A stretch of 27,926 nt of DNA from JBNKZU01 sp050301795 (GTDB lineage Bacteria > Pseudomonadota > Gammaproteobacteria > Thiohalomonadales > Thiohalomonadaceae), in the NCBI GenBank assembly GCA_050301795.1, contig JBNKZU010000042.1:1-27926 (forward strand), written 5' to 3'. Under the pieces are notes generated by a model. That model was not told the origin of the DNA and searched no databases. It saw only the letters and a program-made list of their open reading frames with translations. Position numbers and translations under genes: made by a program. The stretch's first letter is position 1, and each line of letters starts with the position of its first letter. Of the stretch, positions 1-8,289 are shown piece after piece.

Positions 1-80
1 AATGGCGTGGCCTGCAGGACGCAGGTCAGGGGCGTGAGCAGGAGCGGAAGCTTTATCAGTCGTTTATTTGGAATAACCAA
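1..80 (-). CDS. Start of a secreted or membrane protein gene (partial, runs off the window)
   Basis: Only the first 26 codons are present. Reading the minus strand, an AAGGAG ribosome-binding site (87-92) lies six bases before a TTG codon at 80-78. The predicted start is (M)VIPNKRLIKLPLLL followed by TPLTCVLQATP: a short basic stretch, a hydrophobic core and a small-residue LQA site, which is the shape of a Sec signal peptide. No stop interrupts the frame to the window edge. The product cannot be recognised from this much. The start is inferred from the Shine-Dalgarno match, since there is no ATG nearby. Confidence 0.45.
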   Translation of the reverse strand, partial: MVIPNKRLIKLPLLLTPLTCVLQATP

Positions 81-172
81 ATTACACTCCTTCTGCCTTA
101 TTGGACGATAAAATCGTCTCCGGCAGTGTCGAAGATGAAAGTTCAACAGACCCTAGTTTGTGCCATAAATGC

Positions 173-850
173 CTACTCAATGGTTCCGTGGGCACGTAAG
201 AGATTGAGTGCAGTCGCCCGCTCAATAAGTTGATGCCCCTTCATAATATTCATCTTTTGAAAGATTCTGACGCGATGGTTTTCAACGGTACGGCGACTTA
301 AGTTTAACTCCTGTGCAATCGCTTGAGCCGTTTTGCTAAGCTCCAGTCGAGATAATATTTCCTGCTCTCTCTGGCTTAATTGAGAGCGAAGGCGCTTGTA
401 TTCCAGTGCGATGCTGATATAGGGAGAGAGCGCCTGATCATGAATCAATGCGCTTTGAACCATTTCAATCAACTCAAGTGACTGATATGGACGGCTAAGG
501 AAACCGAACGCGCCACGATTCATTACTGAGACCATTATTTTTGGATCGATCTTTGTCGACATAAAGATACAGGGATGAAAACAGTTTTTGTTGCGCAACT
601 GCTCCATTAACCGAAGCCCATTGTAGTCAGGGAGAAAAACATCAAGCAAAAAGCACGCGGGTGAACTCACTGGAAGCTCTTTTATCAGATCCCCCGGACT
701 ATGCAACTCCTTACATTTAATGCGAGTGGAGTTAAGAGTTCTAGCTGTAATACTGCAACTGATCGGATCAGGATTAACAATAAAAACCTGTTGCAAGTGA
801 CTTGAACCGGGATGTGTTGACAAAGGGTGGGCAGGCCTTTTAAATAACAT
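173..850 (-). CDS. LuxR/FixJ-type response regulator with degenerate receiver
   Basis: A 225-residue protein with an N-terminal receiver domain (about residues 21-140) and a C-terminal LuxR/FixJ helix-turn-helix (about 155-215; LSQREQEIL, then TAQAIAQELNLSRRTVENHR). The probable phosphoacceptor aspartate is in FLLDVFLPD (D70). Other conserved receiver residues have changed: the acidic pair, usually DD after the first strand, is replaced in IVNPDP, and the usual lysine of the KP motif is arginine in FLSRPY. Mg-dependent phosphorylation may therefore be weak or absent. The gene is divergent from the CheB-CheR gene, with only about 120 bases between the likely starts, so the two may share control. 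No cognate histidine kinase is in the window. The family binds DNA as a transcription regulator; its targets are unknown. Confidence 0.85.
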   Translation of the reverse strand: MLFKRPAHPLSTHPGSSHLQQVFIVNPDPISCSITARTLNSTRIKCKELHSPGDLIKELPVSSPACFLLDVFLPDYNGLRLMEQLRNKNCFHPCIFMSTKIDPKIMVSVMNRGAFGFLSRPYQSLELIEMVQSALIHDQALSPYISIALEYKRLRSQLSQREQEILSRLELSKTAQAIAQELNLSRRTVENHRVRIFQKMNIMKGHQLIERATALNLLRAHGTIE

Positions 851-871
851 AGGAAATGACTCAATATTAAG

Positions 872-900
872 TATATATACCCAATAATATCAGGTGTCAT
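872..900 (-). promoter_or_regulatory. Predicted sigma70 promoter for the response regulator
   Basis: On the minus strand, ATGACA (900-895) and TATATA (877-872) are separated by 17 bases. Each matches five of six consensus positions, and the pair sits about 20 bases before the start codon. It overlaps the GTG at 894 of the divergent gene, which is one reason to prefer that gene's ATG at 972. This is a prediction from sequence match only. Confidence 0.4.
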
Positions 901-971
901 TCCTCTATGACAGATCCGACAACCGGACTAATATAAAAAATAGATTTTTTATAACGGAGAGAGCCTCAAAA

Positions 972-3900
972 ATGAGTCAATCGAAGCTGACACTGGAACT
1001 GGATAATGTGAATAATCCTCCATCCCATTATGTCGGGATCGGCGCGTCGGCAGGGGGATTGGAGGCGATTGATACCTTCTTCAAAAACATGCCGAGTGAT
1101 AGCGGTTGTGCGTTTATTGTTGTGCAGCATTTATCGCCGGATCACAAAAGCCTGATGGCAGAGCTACTCTCCAAGCGCACCAAAATGCCGGTTCGTCGAG
1201 CTGAAGAGGGTGTGGTGGTTCAGGCAAATCATGTTTATCTGATCCCGCCCAGCCACGATTTAAGAATTTTTCACGGAAAATTGTTGTTAACCGAGCAGAA
1301 ACGGGATGGCGGCATCAATCTGCCAATCGATATTTTCCTTGCATCGCTTGCAGAAGACCAGGGCGATAAATCGGTTGCAATCATTCTCTCAGGAACCGGA
1401 TCAGATGGCACCCGTGGCGTTCGGGCGATTAAGGAAAAGGTCGGAATGGTCATGGTTCAGGATGAAGATACGGCAGGTTTCGATGGTATGCCAAGATCAG
1501 CCATTGCCACAGGCCTGGTCGATTATATTATTCCTCCGGATGAGATGCCGAACCAGTTGATCTCATATATCCAACACCCTTATGTCAACAAAACCAAACG
1601 CTCTGAGACCTTGTTAAGTGATGAAGACGGAATTAATCGCATTTTCTTGATGCTGCGTGAAAAAACAGGGGTCGATTTTACCTATTACAAACCAAGCACT
1701 ATGGTTCGACGTATCGAACGTCGTATGAGTGTTAATCAACTTGTCATGCTCAGAGACTACGTTGACTATCTTGAAAGGTATCCGGCAGAAATTGATACAC
1801 TGCATCGTGATCTCTTAATCGGTGTGACGAGCTTCTTTCGCGATCCAAAGGTGTTCAAACATCTTCAGGAGGAGTGGCTTCCTGAGTTAATCAAAAATTC
1901 TGAAACCAAAAAGATTCGTATATGGGTTTCTGCCTGCTCCACTGGTGAAGAGGCATATACGTTGGCGATGATCTGTCATGAAGTTATGTCACAAATGGGA
2001 CAGTTAGCCGAGATAAAGATATTTGCAACTGATGTGGACAAAGATGCAATCGCGACAGCAGGTATGGGCGCATACCCTGAAAGCATTACAGCCGATGTGC
2101 CACCAGAATTTTTAAGCCGCTATTTTCATCGACGAGAGAACGATTTTGTGATTGCGCGACATATCCGTGAAATGGTTGTGTTTGCTCAGCACAATGTCAT
2201 TAAAGACCCGCCATTTACAAATATTGAGTTAGTCAGTTGTCGCAATATGCTCATCTATCTACAGCCTGTGCTGCAGCAGCGAGTAATGGAGCTATTTAAT
2301 TTTTCATTAAATCCGAATGGCCTGTTATTGCTGGGAACAAGCGAAACCACAGGTGAAATGTCAGACTATTTTGAGCCGCTTCATCACAAATGGAAGATCT
2401 ATCGCTCCAGAGGAAAAAAACGACGTGATGCCCTGTCAGAACCAGCACTGACTTACAACGCTTCTGGAAAGCTGACACAGCCTATGGGCTATTCAATAAA
2501 TAGAGCCAATAAAATTCCACCGCAAGAGGATGAGCGCTTACTTGAGCGACTACTTCAAAAGGCAACCGAACGCTATCTACCATTTACAATGGTGGTGAAT
2601 GAACGATTAGAACTGTTGCACATGGTTGGCAATGCGTCGGAATATTTACAATTTCCTACAGGAAGAATGCTTACAGATGTAAGCAAACTGGCAAAAAGAG
2701 ATCTAGCCATTCCACTCTCTACAGGAATTCAAAAGGTACTGAAAAGTCAGGAAGATGTTGATTACAGCAATATCCATATTCGGAATGAAGATGGTACAAC
2801 TGTTCATGTTGATATGAGGGTCAGTCTGTTACAAGGAAGCAAATCGCAGGCACCACTTGTTTCAGTATTTATAGAGCAAAGAGCAAAAAGCGATAAAGCC
2901 TCAACTTCAAAGACCACATACACCTACGATGTGGGTAAAGAAGCAGAGCAACGCATTAGTGATTTGGAACAGGAGCTACAATTCACCAGAGAGAGCTTGC
3001 AAGCGACTGTTGAGGAGCTTGAAACGTCAAATGAAGAGCTACAGGCGACAAATGAAGAGTTGCTCGCAAGTAACGAAGAGCTGCAATCTACAAATGAAGA
3101 GCTCCAATCTGTTAATGAAGAACTTTATACTGTTAATGCGGAACACCAAAGTAAAATCAGTGAGTTGATCGATGTTAATAACGATTTGGATAACCTGCTG
3201 AATAATATTCACATTGCGACCCTGTTCCTGGATCAAAACCTTGATATTCGAAGATATACGCCAGAGATTTCTCACTTTATTCGTATCATCGAACAGGATA
3301 TTGGCAGGCCATTCGATCATCTCGCTCATGAGCTGGTCGGTGTTGATCTGGATGATTTTGTAAAAAGAGCTAACGAAAACAATGAGTCGATTGAGAAAGA
3401 GGTCAAGGATAGAAATGACAATACATATCTAATGCGAGTACGCCCGTATCGTATCGGGCCAGATATCTTCTCCGGAGTATTATTGACCTTCATCAATGTT
3501 AATTCTGCAAAGAAAGCTCAAAAAGCCCTTATGTTAAGTGAAGAGCGAAACAAGCTCTCACAGGAAGCGGCCAACTTCGGTAACTGGGATTGGGATATAG
3601 AGACAAATCAAATGGTTTTATCGGAGACTATAGAAGGAATTCTTGGGCTGGATAAAGGTGAATTTGATGGAACCTACGATAGTTTTCTTCAATTTATTCA
3701 TCGCGACGATAGGTATCAGGTCGAAAAGGCAGTTCAAGAGAGTCTCGACAATCCTCAAATACCCTTTCAGATCAAACACAGAATCGTAACACCTAAAAAA
3801 ATAACACGTTGGGTACAGGAGCATGGAAGGGTTCATGTCGATGGTGACGAGTTGCCCACTCGTATGGTTGGAATCATAAAAGATATAACGGATGAAATCG

Positions 3901-4286
3901 AAGCTGAAGAGGCACTGAGCAGATCAAAAGCTCTTTACTTCTCGACATTAGAAAGTTTAGAGATGATAGCCGTTCAGCTTGATGGAAAGGGTAAAGCTAT
4001 TTTTGCTAACGAGTACTTTTTTGAAGTGTCAGGTTGGAATAGTGATGATGTCATAGGTAAAAGCTGGATAGATATATGCATTCCTGAAGGCGAGCGGGAA
4101 GAGGCAAAAAAAGTCTTTAAAGGATTTGTAAAAAATTCGGGCAAAATGCCACATATTAGTAATTATGAAAACCATCTATCCTGTAAAAATGGAGAGAAGA
4201 AGCTTATTTATTGGAGTTATACGCCTGTTTATGATCGCCATGGAAATCGGGTAGGCGTTAGTTCTATAGGTCAGATTTTAGAATAA
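972..4286 (+). CDS. CheB-CheR-PAS fusion signalling protein
   Basis: A 1104-residue protein combining two chemotaxis-type receptor-modifying enzymes. The CheB-like methylesterase (about 15-205) has the Ser-His-Asp triad in GASAGG (S26), QHLSP (H53) and GTGSDG (D145). The CheR-like methyltransferase (about 215-485) carries TSFFRD and STGEEAYT. A long heptad-like coiled coil built on repeats of the type (S/T)NEELQ spans about 650-735. A PAS_10-like domain (736-843) and two more PAS domains (about 854-973 and 976-1100) follow. Many relatives continue into a histidine kinase, but this one ends after the last PAS. I chose the ATG at 972 because GGAGAG (956-961) precedes it; an in-frame GTG at 894 would add 26 residues without a good ribosome-binding site. 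The PAS-GGDEF-EAL gene follows after 16 bases and is probably co-transcribed. Confidence 0.9.
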   Translation: MSQSKLTLELDNVNNPPSHYVGIGASAGGLEAIDTFFKNMPSDSGCAFIVVQHLSPDHKSLMAELLSKRTKMPVRRAEEGVVVQANHVYLIPPSHDLRIFHGKLLLTEQKRDGGINLPIDIFLASLAEDQGDKSVAIILSGTGSDGTRGVRAIKEKVGMVMVQDEDTAGFDGMPRSAIATGLVDYIIPPDEMPNQLISYIQHPYVNKTKRSETLLSDEDGINRIFLMLREKTGVDFTYYKPSTMVRRIERRMSVNQLVMLRDYVDYLERYPAEIDTLHRDLLIGVTSFFRDPKVFKHLQEEWLPELIKNSETKKIRIWVSACSTGEEAYTLAMICHEVMSQMGQLAEIKIFATDVDKDAIATAGMGAYPESITADVPPEFLSRYFHRRENDFVIARHIREMVVFAQHNVIKDPPFTNIELVSCRNMLIYLQPVLQQRVMELFNFSLNPNGLLLLGTSETTGEMSDYFEPLHHKWKIYRSRGKKRRDALSEPALTYNASGKLTQPMGYSINRANKIPPQEDERLLERLLQKATERYLPFTMVVNERLELLHMVGNASEYLQFPTGRMLTDVSKLAKRDLAIPLSTGIQKVLKSQEDVDYSNIHIRNEDGTTVHVDMRVSLLQGSKSQAPLVSVFIEQRAKSDKASTSKTTYTYDVGKEAEQRISDLEQELQFTRESLQATVEELETSNEELQATNEELLASNEELQSTNEELQSVNEELYTVNAEHQSKISELIDVNNDLDNLLNNIHIATLFLDQNLDIRRYTPEISHFIRIIEQDIGRPFDHLAHELVGVDLDDFVKRANENNESIEKEVKDRNDNTYLMRVRPYRIGPDIFSGVLLTFINVNSAKKAQKALMLSEERNKLSQEAANFGNWDWDIETNQMVLSETIEGILGLDKGEFDGTYDSFLQFIHRDDRYQVEKAVQESLDNPQIPFQIKHRIVTPKKITRWVQEHGRVHVDGDELPTRMVGIIKDITDEIEAEEALSRSKALYFSTLESLEMIAVQLDGKGKAIFANEYFFEVSGWNSDDVIGKSWIDICIPEGEREEAKKVFKGFVKNSGKMPHISNYENHLSCKNGEKKLIYWSYTPVYDRHGNRVGVSSIGQILE

Positions 4287-4302
4287 TAAAAGTAGAGATT
4301 AT

Positions 4303-6513
4303 GTGAACAGGGATTCTTTATTAGATTTAAGAGAACGAGCTGAAGAGCGTTTGAAAAAACCGAGCATTGATGATGTGTCGGCTCTTTCGCGCGAAGAAAT
4401 ATCAGAATTGCTTCATAACCTTCATGTTCATCAAGCCGAATTAGAGATGCAAAATGAAGAGCTGAGATATACACAGCAGGTTCTTCTCACAGCAAGAGAC
4501 AAGTATTCAAAGCTCTATGATATTGCCCCGGTCGGATATTGCACGCTTGATGATAAAGGGATTGTTCGTGAGTGTAACCTTGCCTTTTGCAAAATGCTCA
4601 ATCTTGGGCGAGACAAGATACTTCGAAAACCATTAGGGTCATTTGTTGAGGCTTTAGACCTTCCTGTCTTTAACAATCTGTTTAGGCAACGAAAAAACGA
4701 AGCTGAAAATAAAATAAGACTAAAATCAAGAGATAAAAAGGCAATACATGTACTGATGCGTGTACGCCATATCAATGATAATGAGAGTGATGCAGAGGCA
4801 CAAAAGCTGGTTACAGTCAGTGATGTGACTCGACTCCATGAAATGTCTATAGAGCTAAAGATCAAAGGAAGAGCAATCGAAACAACCATGGAAGGCGTCA
4901 TGATCTCCGATCATAACAATCAGATCTTCTATACCAATCCGGCATTTGAAGAGACAACAGGTTATAAACATGAAGATGTGGTAGGCAAAAATCCAGGGCT
5001 ATTAAAGTCAGGTAAACATACCGAATCCTTCTATAAAGATATGTGGAGCACGATAAAAAAAACAGGAAGGTGGCGTGGCGAGATCTGGAATCGACGCGCT
5101 AATGGTGAAATATTTCCTGAATGGCTGAGTATAAGCACGATATTTGATGACCGACATCAACCAATCTATTATGTGGCGGTATTCTCTGACATTACCCGAG
5201 AAGAGAGTATTAGAAAAAGACTACACCAACTAGCCTATTACGACGGGCTGACAAACCTTCCTAATCGACATCTTTTCCAGGACAGACTAAAACAGGAGAT
5301 TGCACATGCCAGGAGGAATAACACCTCATTTGCATTACTGTTTATGGATCTTGATCGGTTTAAAACGATAAATGACACGCTAGGTCATGCAACTGGCGAT
5401 CATCTACTTGTTAAAGTCAGTGAGCGACTAAAAACACTACTAAGAGATATGGATACGATTTCCCGGATGGGTGGTGATGAGTTCATGATTCTGCTTCCAT
5501 CAATTGACTCATCAAACGATGCAGTAAAGGTTGCACAGAAGATACTCGGATGTATGCAAAATCCATTTGATTTAGCAGGAAGGCAATATCATGTCAGTAT
5601 CAGTATTGGAATAAGCAGTTATCCTTTAGATGGACTGGATGCCGAAAGCCTAATCAAGCATGCCGATATTGCAATGTATAAAGCTAAAGATAAAGGGCGC
5701 AATACGGTTCAGCTCTATGATGTCAAACTCAATGAAAAGATAAACAATGAGTTGTCTTTGGAAAACGAGCTAAGAAAAGCACTATCAGATGATCTGTTTT
5801 TCCTCGACTACCAGCCACAAATCGACTCTGTGACGAAACAAATCACAGGTGTCGAAGCATTGATTAGGTGGAAACATCCAACTAAAGGCGTCATATTTCC
5901 AACAGAGTTTATTCATATAGCCGAGGAAACCGGACTAATCGTCGATATTGGTTATTGGGTTTTGAGAAGCGCGGCCAATCAGTATCAAAAATGGATCAAA
6001 AGAGGCGTAGATATCGGATTAATGTCAGTTAACCTTTCTCCGCACCAGTTCCTGCAAAGCAACCTTATCGATAATATAAAACTGATACTATCTGAAACAG
6101 AGATGCCAGCGGATAAGTTGTGTATAGAGATAACAGAAAGCGCCGCGATGCCAAATATCGAATACAGTGTTCAGACGCTTCAGGCACTGAGAAAAGAAGG
6201 AATTAGTATCTCAATCGACGATTTTGGATCAGGGTTCTCCTCACTAAGCTCACTAAGAAAGTTGCCAATTGATGCACTGAAAATTGACAGACAATTTATC
6301 GATGAAATCCCTTCAAACCCTGACGATGTGGCCATTACAAAGGCGATCATCGCAATGGCGCAAACGCTTAATCTCAATATTATTGCCGAAGGGGTAGAGA
6401 ATGAGAGTCAGTTTGATTTTATCAAAAAGCATGGAGGCCATGAGGTACAAGGCTACTATATTTGTAAACCAGCGAGTCCGATTGAGATAGAAAAATGGGT
6501 TTCAAATCATTGA
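4303..6513 (+). CDS. PAS-PAS-GGDEF-EAL cyclic-di-GMP enzyme
   Basis: A 736-residue cytoplasmic protein with no membrane segment. An N-terminal helical segment containing AELEMQNEELR leads into two PAS domains (about 65-185 and 190-300), then GGDEF (about 305-470) and EAL (about 480-732). The cyclase motif GGDEF is intact at 390-394, with a product-inhibition RxxD (RDMD, 381-384) five residues before it. The EAL motif is intact at 518-520, and the catalytic elements ITES, DDFG and AEGVE and the QGYYICKP end are present. Both cyclase and phosphodiesterase activities are therefore plausible; the net direction cannot be read from sequence. The start is a GTG 16 bases after the CheB-CheR gene, with only a weak TAGAGA ribosome-binding site, so translation may depend on coupling. 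The shared EELQ-type coiled region and PAS domains suggest both proteins respond to a common signal. Confidence 0.92.
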   Translation: MNRDSLLDLRERAEERLKKPSIDDVSALSREEISELLHNLHVHQAELEMQNEELRYTQQVLLTARDKYSKLYDIAPVGYCTLDDKGIVRECNLAFCKMLNLGRDKILRKPLGSFVEALDLPVFNNLFRQRKNEAENKIRLKSRDKKAIHVLMRVRHINDNESDAEAQKLVTVSDVTRLHEMSIELKIKGRAIETTMEGVMISDHNNQIFYTNPAFEETTGYKHEDVVGKNPGLLKSGKHTESFYKDMWSTIKKTGRWRGEIWNRRANGEIFPEWLSISTIFDDRHQPIYYVAVFSDITREESIRKRLHQLAYYDGLTNLPNRHLFQDRLKQEIAHARRNNTSFALLFMDLDRFKTINDTLGHATGDHLLVKVSERLKTLLRDMDTISRMGGDEFMILLPSIDSSNDAVKVAQKILGCMQNPFDLAGRQYHVSISIGISSYPLDGLDAESLIKHADIAMYKAKDKGRNTVQLYDVKLNEKINNELSLENELRKALSDDLFFLDYQPQIDSVTKQITGVEALIRWKHPTKGVIFPTEFIHIAEETGLIVDIGYWVLRSAANQYQKWIKRGVDIGLMSVNLSPHQFLQSNLIDNIKLILSETEMPADKLCIEITESAAMPNIEYSVQTLQALRKEGISISIDDFGSGFSSLSSLRKLPIDALKIDRQFIDEIPSNPDDVAITKAIIAMAQTLNLNIIAEGVENESQFDFIKKHGGHEVQGYYICKPASPIEIEKWVSNH

Positions 6514-6633
6514 TGAATGGAGTTCATCTACAATTTGTTGAATATTTTTAACGATACCTAAATTGTTTTCATATAAATGCCACTCGTGTCTTGACTTCAA
6601 AAGTGCAAACAGCTTTAATTAGCGCCCTCAAAT

Positions 6634-6709
6634 GGCTCGATAGCTCAGTCGGTAGAGCAGAGGATTGAAAATCCTCGTGTCGGTGGTTCGATTCCACCTC
6701 GAGCCACCA
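6634..6709 (+). tRNA. tRNA-Phe (anticodon GAA)
   Basis: A complete 76-base cloverleaf. The acceptor stem GGCTCGA pairs with TCGAGCC, followed by discriminator A and an encoded CCA. The D arm is GCTC-AGTCGGTA-GAGC. The anticodon stem GAGGA/TCCTC encloses loop TTGAAAA, giving anticodon GAA (Phe). The T arm is GGTGG-TTCGATT-CCACC. It stands alone at the left edge of the AT-rich accessory region. tRNA 3' ends are common integration sites, but I found no second copy of its 3' end in the window. Confidence 0.98.
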
Positions 6710-6829
6710 TTTTCATTTTTTATGTTCAACTCATTCCATAATCAGAGTAATAAGCAGAATAACTTTCAGTGATAAGAATGTTTTTCCTTTTTTTAGCAGA
6801 AAATCTGTTTTTTTAAATATTATCAATAG

Positions 6830-6861
6830 TTATCAGCACCTAATTATATAGGTGCTGATAA
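6830..6861. terminator. Perfect 13-bp hairpin after the ubiquitin-like operon
   Basis: TTATCAGCACCTA and TAGGTGCTGATAA form a perfect stem around a six-base loop, ending nine bases beyond the stop codon of the minus-strand JAB-E1 gene. On the plus strand it is followed by TTGTTTT; on the minus strand there is no clear T-run. It is well placed to end or protect the operon transcript, and may also stop readthrough from the tRNA side. Function is inferred from structure and position. Confidence 0.5.
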
Positions 6862-6870
6862 TTGTTTTAG

Positions 6871-8289
6871 TTATTCTTGTTGTCGGTTTCTTGCTTTGAT
6901 TGCAGAGTGATCCTTACCAGATAATGAAAAATGAGAGTCACCGGTAGCGATCAACTCTTTTGTAGAACAAGAAGGATTACAACTTTTCTCAGTTTTAGAC
7001 TCTAATATTCCTGGATTATAACGAAAACGTTGGACACCGAAATCGTCGAACCCTCCGCAGCCTGTAGTTAGAGCTATAAATTGCATTACTTCTAAAGATG
7101 CAAGATTCTGACTAAATGGGAAGACATTTTCATTTCTTAGGAAACGATGGTTATCAGGAAGACCACTAAAATATGAAGGCTCATCAAGCTTTCCTTCAGT
7201 TTCAGTTGACACATCGTCCCATGTATAAACACCTAAACAGTTCAAACATGGTCGTCCTGGCCCAACAGTTTGTAGTTGCCAGTCAGCACCCGAAAAAATA
7301 CCATTTTTAAACCTGACATCAATACCACCATCAATAACAGGAATTAGGTGGGAATAGGCGAAATGGTTCAAAATAGAGCGCGGTCTGGGTCTATCAACAC
7401 AACTAAAAAGTACATCACAATCAAGAGCCGCTTTATATCCAGGTTCTTCTACAACACTATATGGAACTGTTGCTATATTCAGTTGAGAGGCTGTCGCAAT
7501 TTCAATCGCTCTCTCTTTTGCGACATCTATTTTTAACTTGCCAATATCGCTCTTAATTGCAAAATCAAGCCTATCTAGGTTGTGTTCTTGTATCTCATCA
7601 AAATCAATGAATACAAGATTAGTTAAACCCATCCGTGCTAATGACAATGCTACAAGGCCTCCAACACTACCTAGTCCGACAATTCCTATTTTTAGACGTG
7701 ATAGTTGATCATAGTTTTTTTCCCCCCACACAGTAATTGTGCGTTTAATCATTTCAGATTTGTCAGGTATAGGAATAATCTGATCACAAAAATCTGTTTT
7801 TATTGTTTTGTCTATTACCCTGACAGACTTGCACCATATGCCTTTGTATGAATTTCCTTTTTGATTGGCCCAGAATCGGGCACTCCACGTTCCGTCTGAA
7901 CCAGTTGTCATACCTAATAAAGGTAAATCTGTTAAAGCATTTGTAGATTTCATTAGTTTTTGTTCAGCTATGACGTCATCGTGGCTCATATACTGCCAAC
8001 CCGGAACAGGATGACTATGTAAAAACGCTATTCCACATTTTTTTTCAATAGCTAACTGACATACTCGCTCATAATACTGAGGATTAAAGCTGGCATTACC
8101 ATGAATTTGGCGGTCACCTTTTTTTGGGAGAATTATGGTATGAACAAGCGCCGTGAGGCGCTTGTTTCCATATGAAGGTGTCCATAATGCAAAGCAGACA
8201 TCTTCATTATTGTCAGTCCTGATTAAGTGCTCTAGCAACTGTCTATTAGTAGAGCTTGTTATAGCAACACTGTATTCAGAGCTAAGCAT
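6871..8289 (-). CDS. JAB/JAMM peptidase-E1 (ThiF-like) fusion of a ubiquitin-like pathway
   Basis: A 472-residue fusion. The N-terminal part (about 5-145) is a JAB/JAMM metalloprotease-like domain with HSH at 91-93, S102 and D105 of the SxxD motif, and a candidate catalytic E29, so the zinc site looks complete. The C-terminal part (about 185-440) is a ThiF/E1-like adenylating domain: GLGSVG (205-210), then D229, D231, N237 and R240 of the nucleotide-binding segment, and D299. Cysteine pairs C348/C351 and C437/C441 probably bind structural zinc, so the identity of any catalytic cysteine is unclear (C291, C297 and C411 remain). Known roles in such systems are adenylating the modifier C-terminus (E1) and trimming or removing it (JAB). 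The ATG at 8289 has a GGGG ribosome-binding site and overlaps the upstream stop by eight bases; a TTG at 8307 is less likely. Confidence 0.88.
   Translation of the reverse strand: MLSSEYSVAITSSTNRQLLEHLIRTDNNEDVCFALWTPSYGNKRLTALVHTIILPKKGDRQIHGNASFNPQYYERVCQLAIEKKCGIAFLHSHPVPGWQYMSHDDVIAEQKLMKSTNALTDLPLLGMTTGSDGTWSARFWANQKGNSYKGIWCKSVRVIDKTIKTDFCDQIIPIPDKSEMIKRTITVWGEKNYDQLSRLKIGIVGLGSVGGLVALSLARMGLTNLVFIDFDEIQEHNLDRLDFAIKSDIGKLKIDVAKERAIEIATASQLNIATVPYSVVEEPGYKAALDCDVLFSCVDRPRPRSILNHFAYSHLIPVIDGGIDVRFKNGIFSGADWQLQTVGPGRPCLNCLGVYTWDDVSTETEGKLDEPSYFSGLPDNHRFLRNENVFPFSQNLASLEVMQFIALTTGCGGFDDFGVQRFRYNPGILESKTEKSCNPSCSTKELIATGDSHFSLSGKDHSAIKARNRQQE

Noticed and set aside
3000..3150. Tandem DNA repeats considered as a CRISPR-like array
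   Set aside because: They are degenerate codons for the EELQ/TNEEL heptads within an intact reading frame; no spacers.
3039..3329. 96-codon minus-strand frame inside the CheB-CheR gene
   Set aside because: It is the shadow of the repetitive NEELQ coiled-coil codons.
6796..6815. CAGA-AAA-TCTG plus T-run after the tRNA, considered as its terminator
   Set aside because: A four-base-pair stem is too weak to call; the stronger hairpin at 6830-6861 is reported instead.
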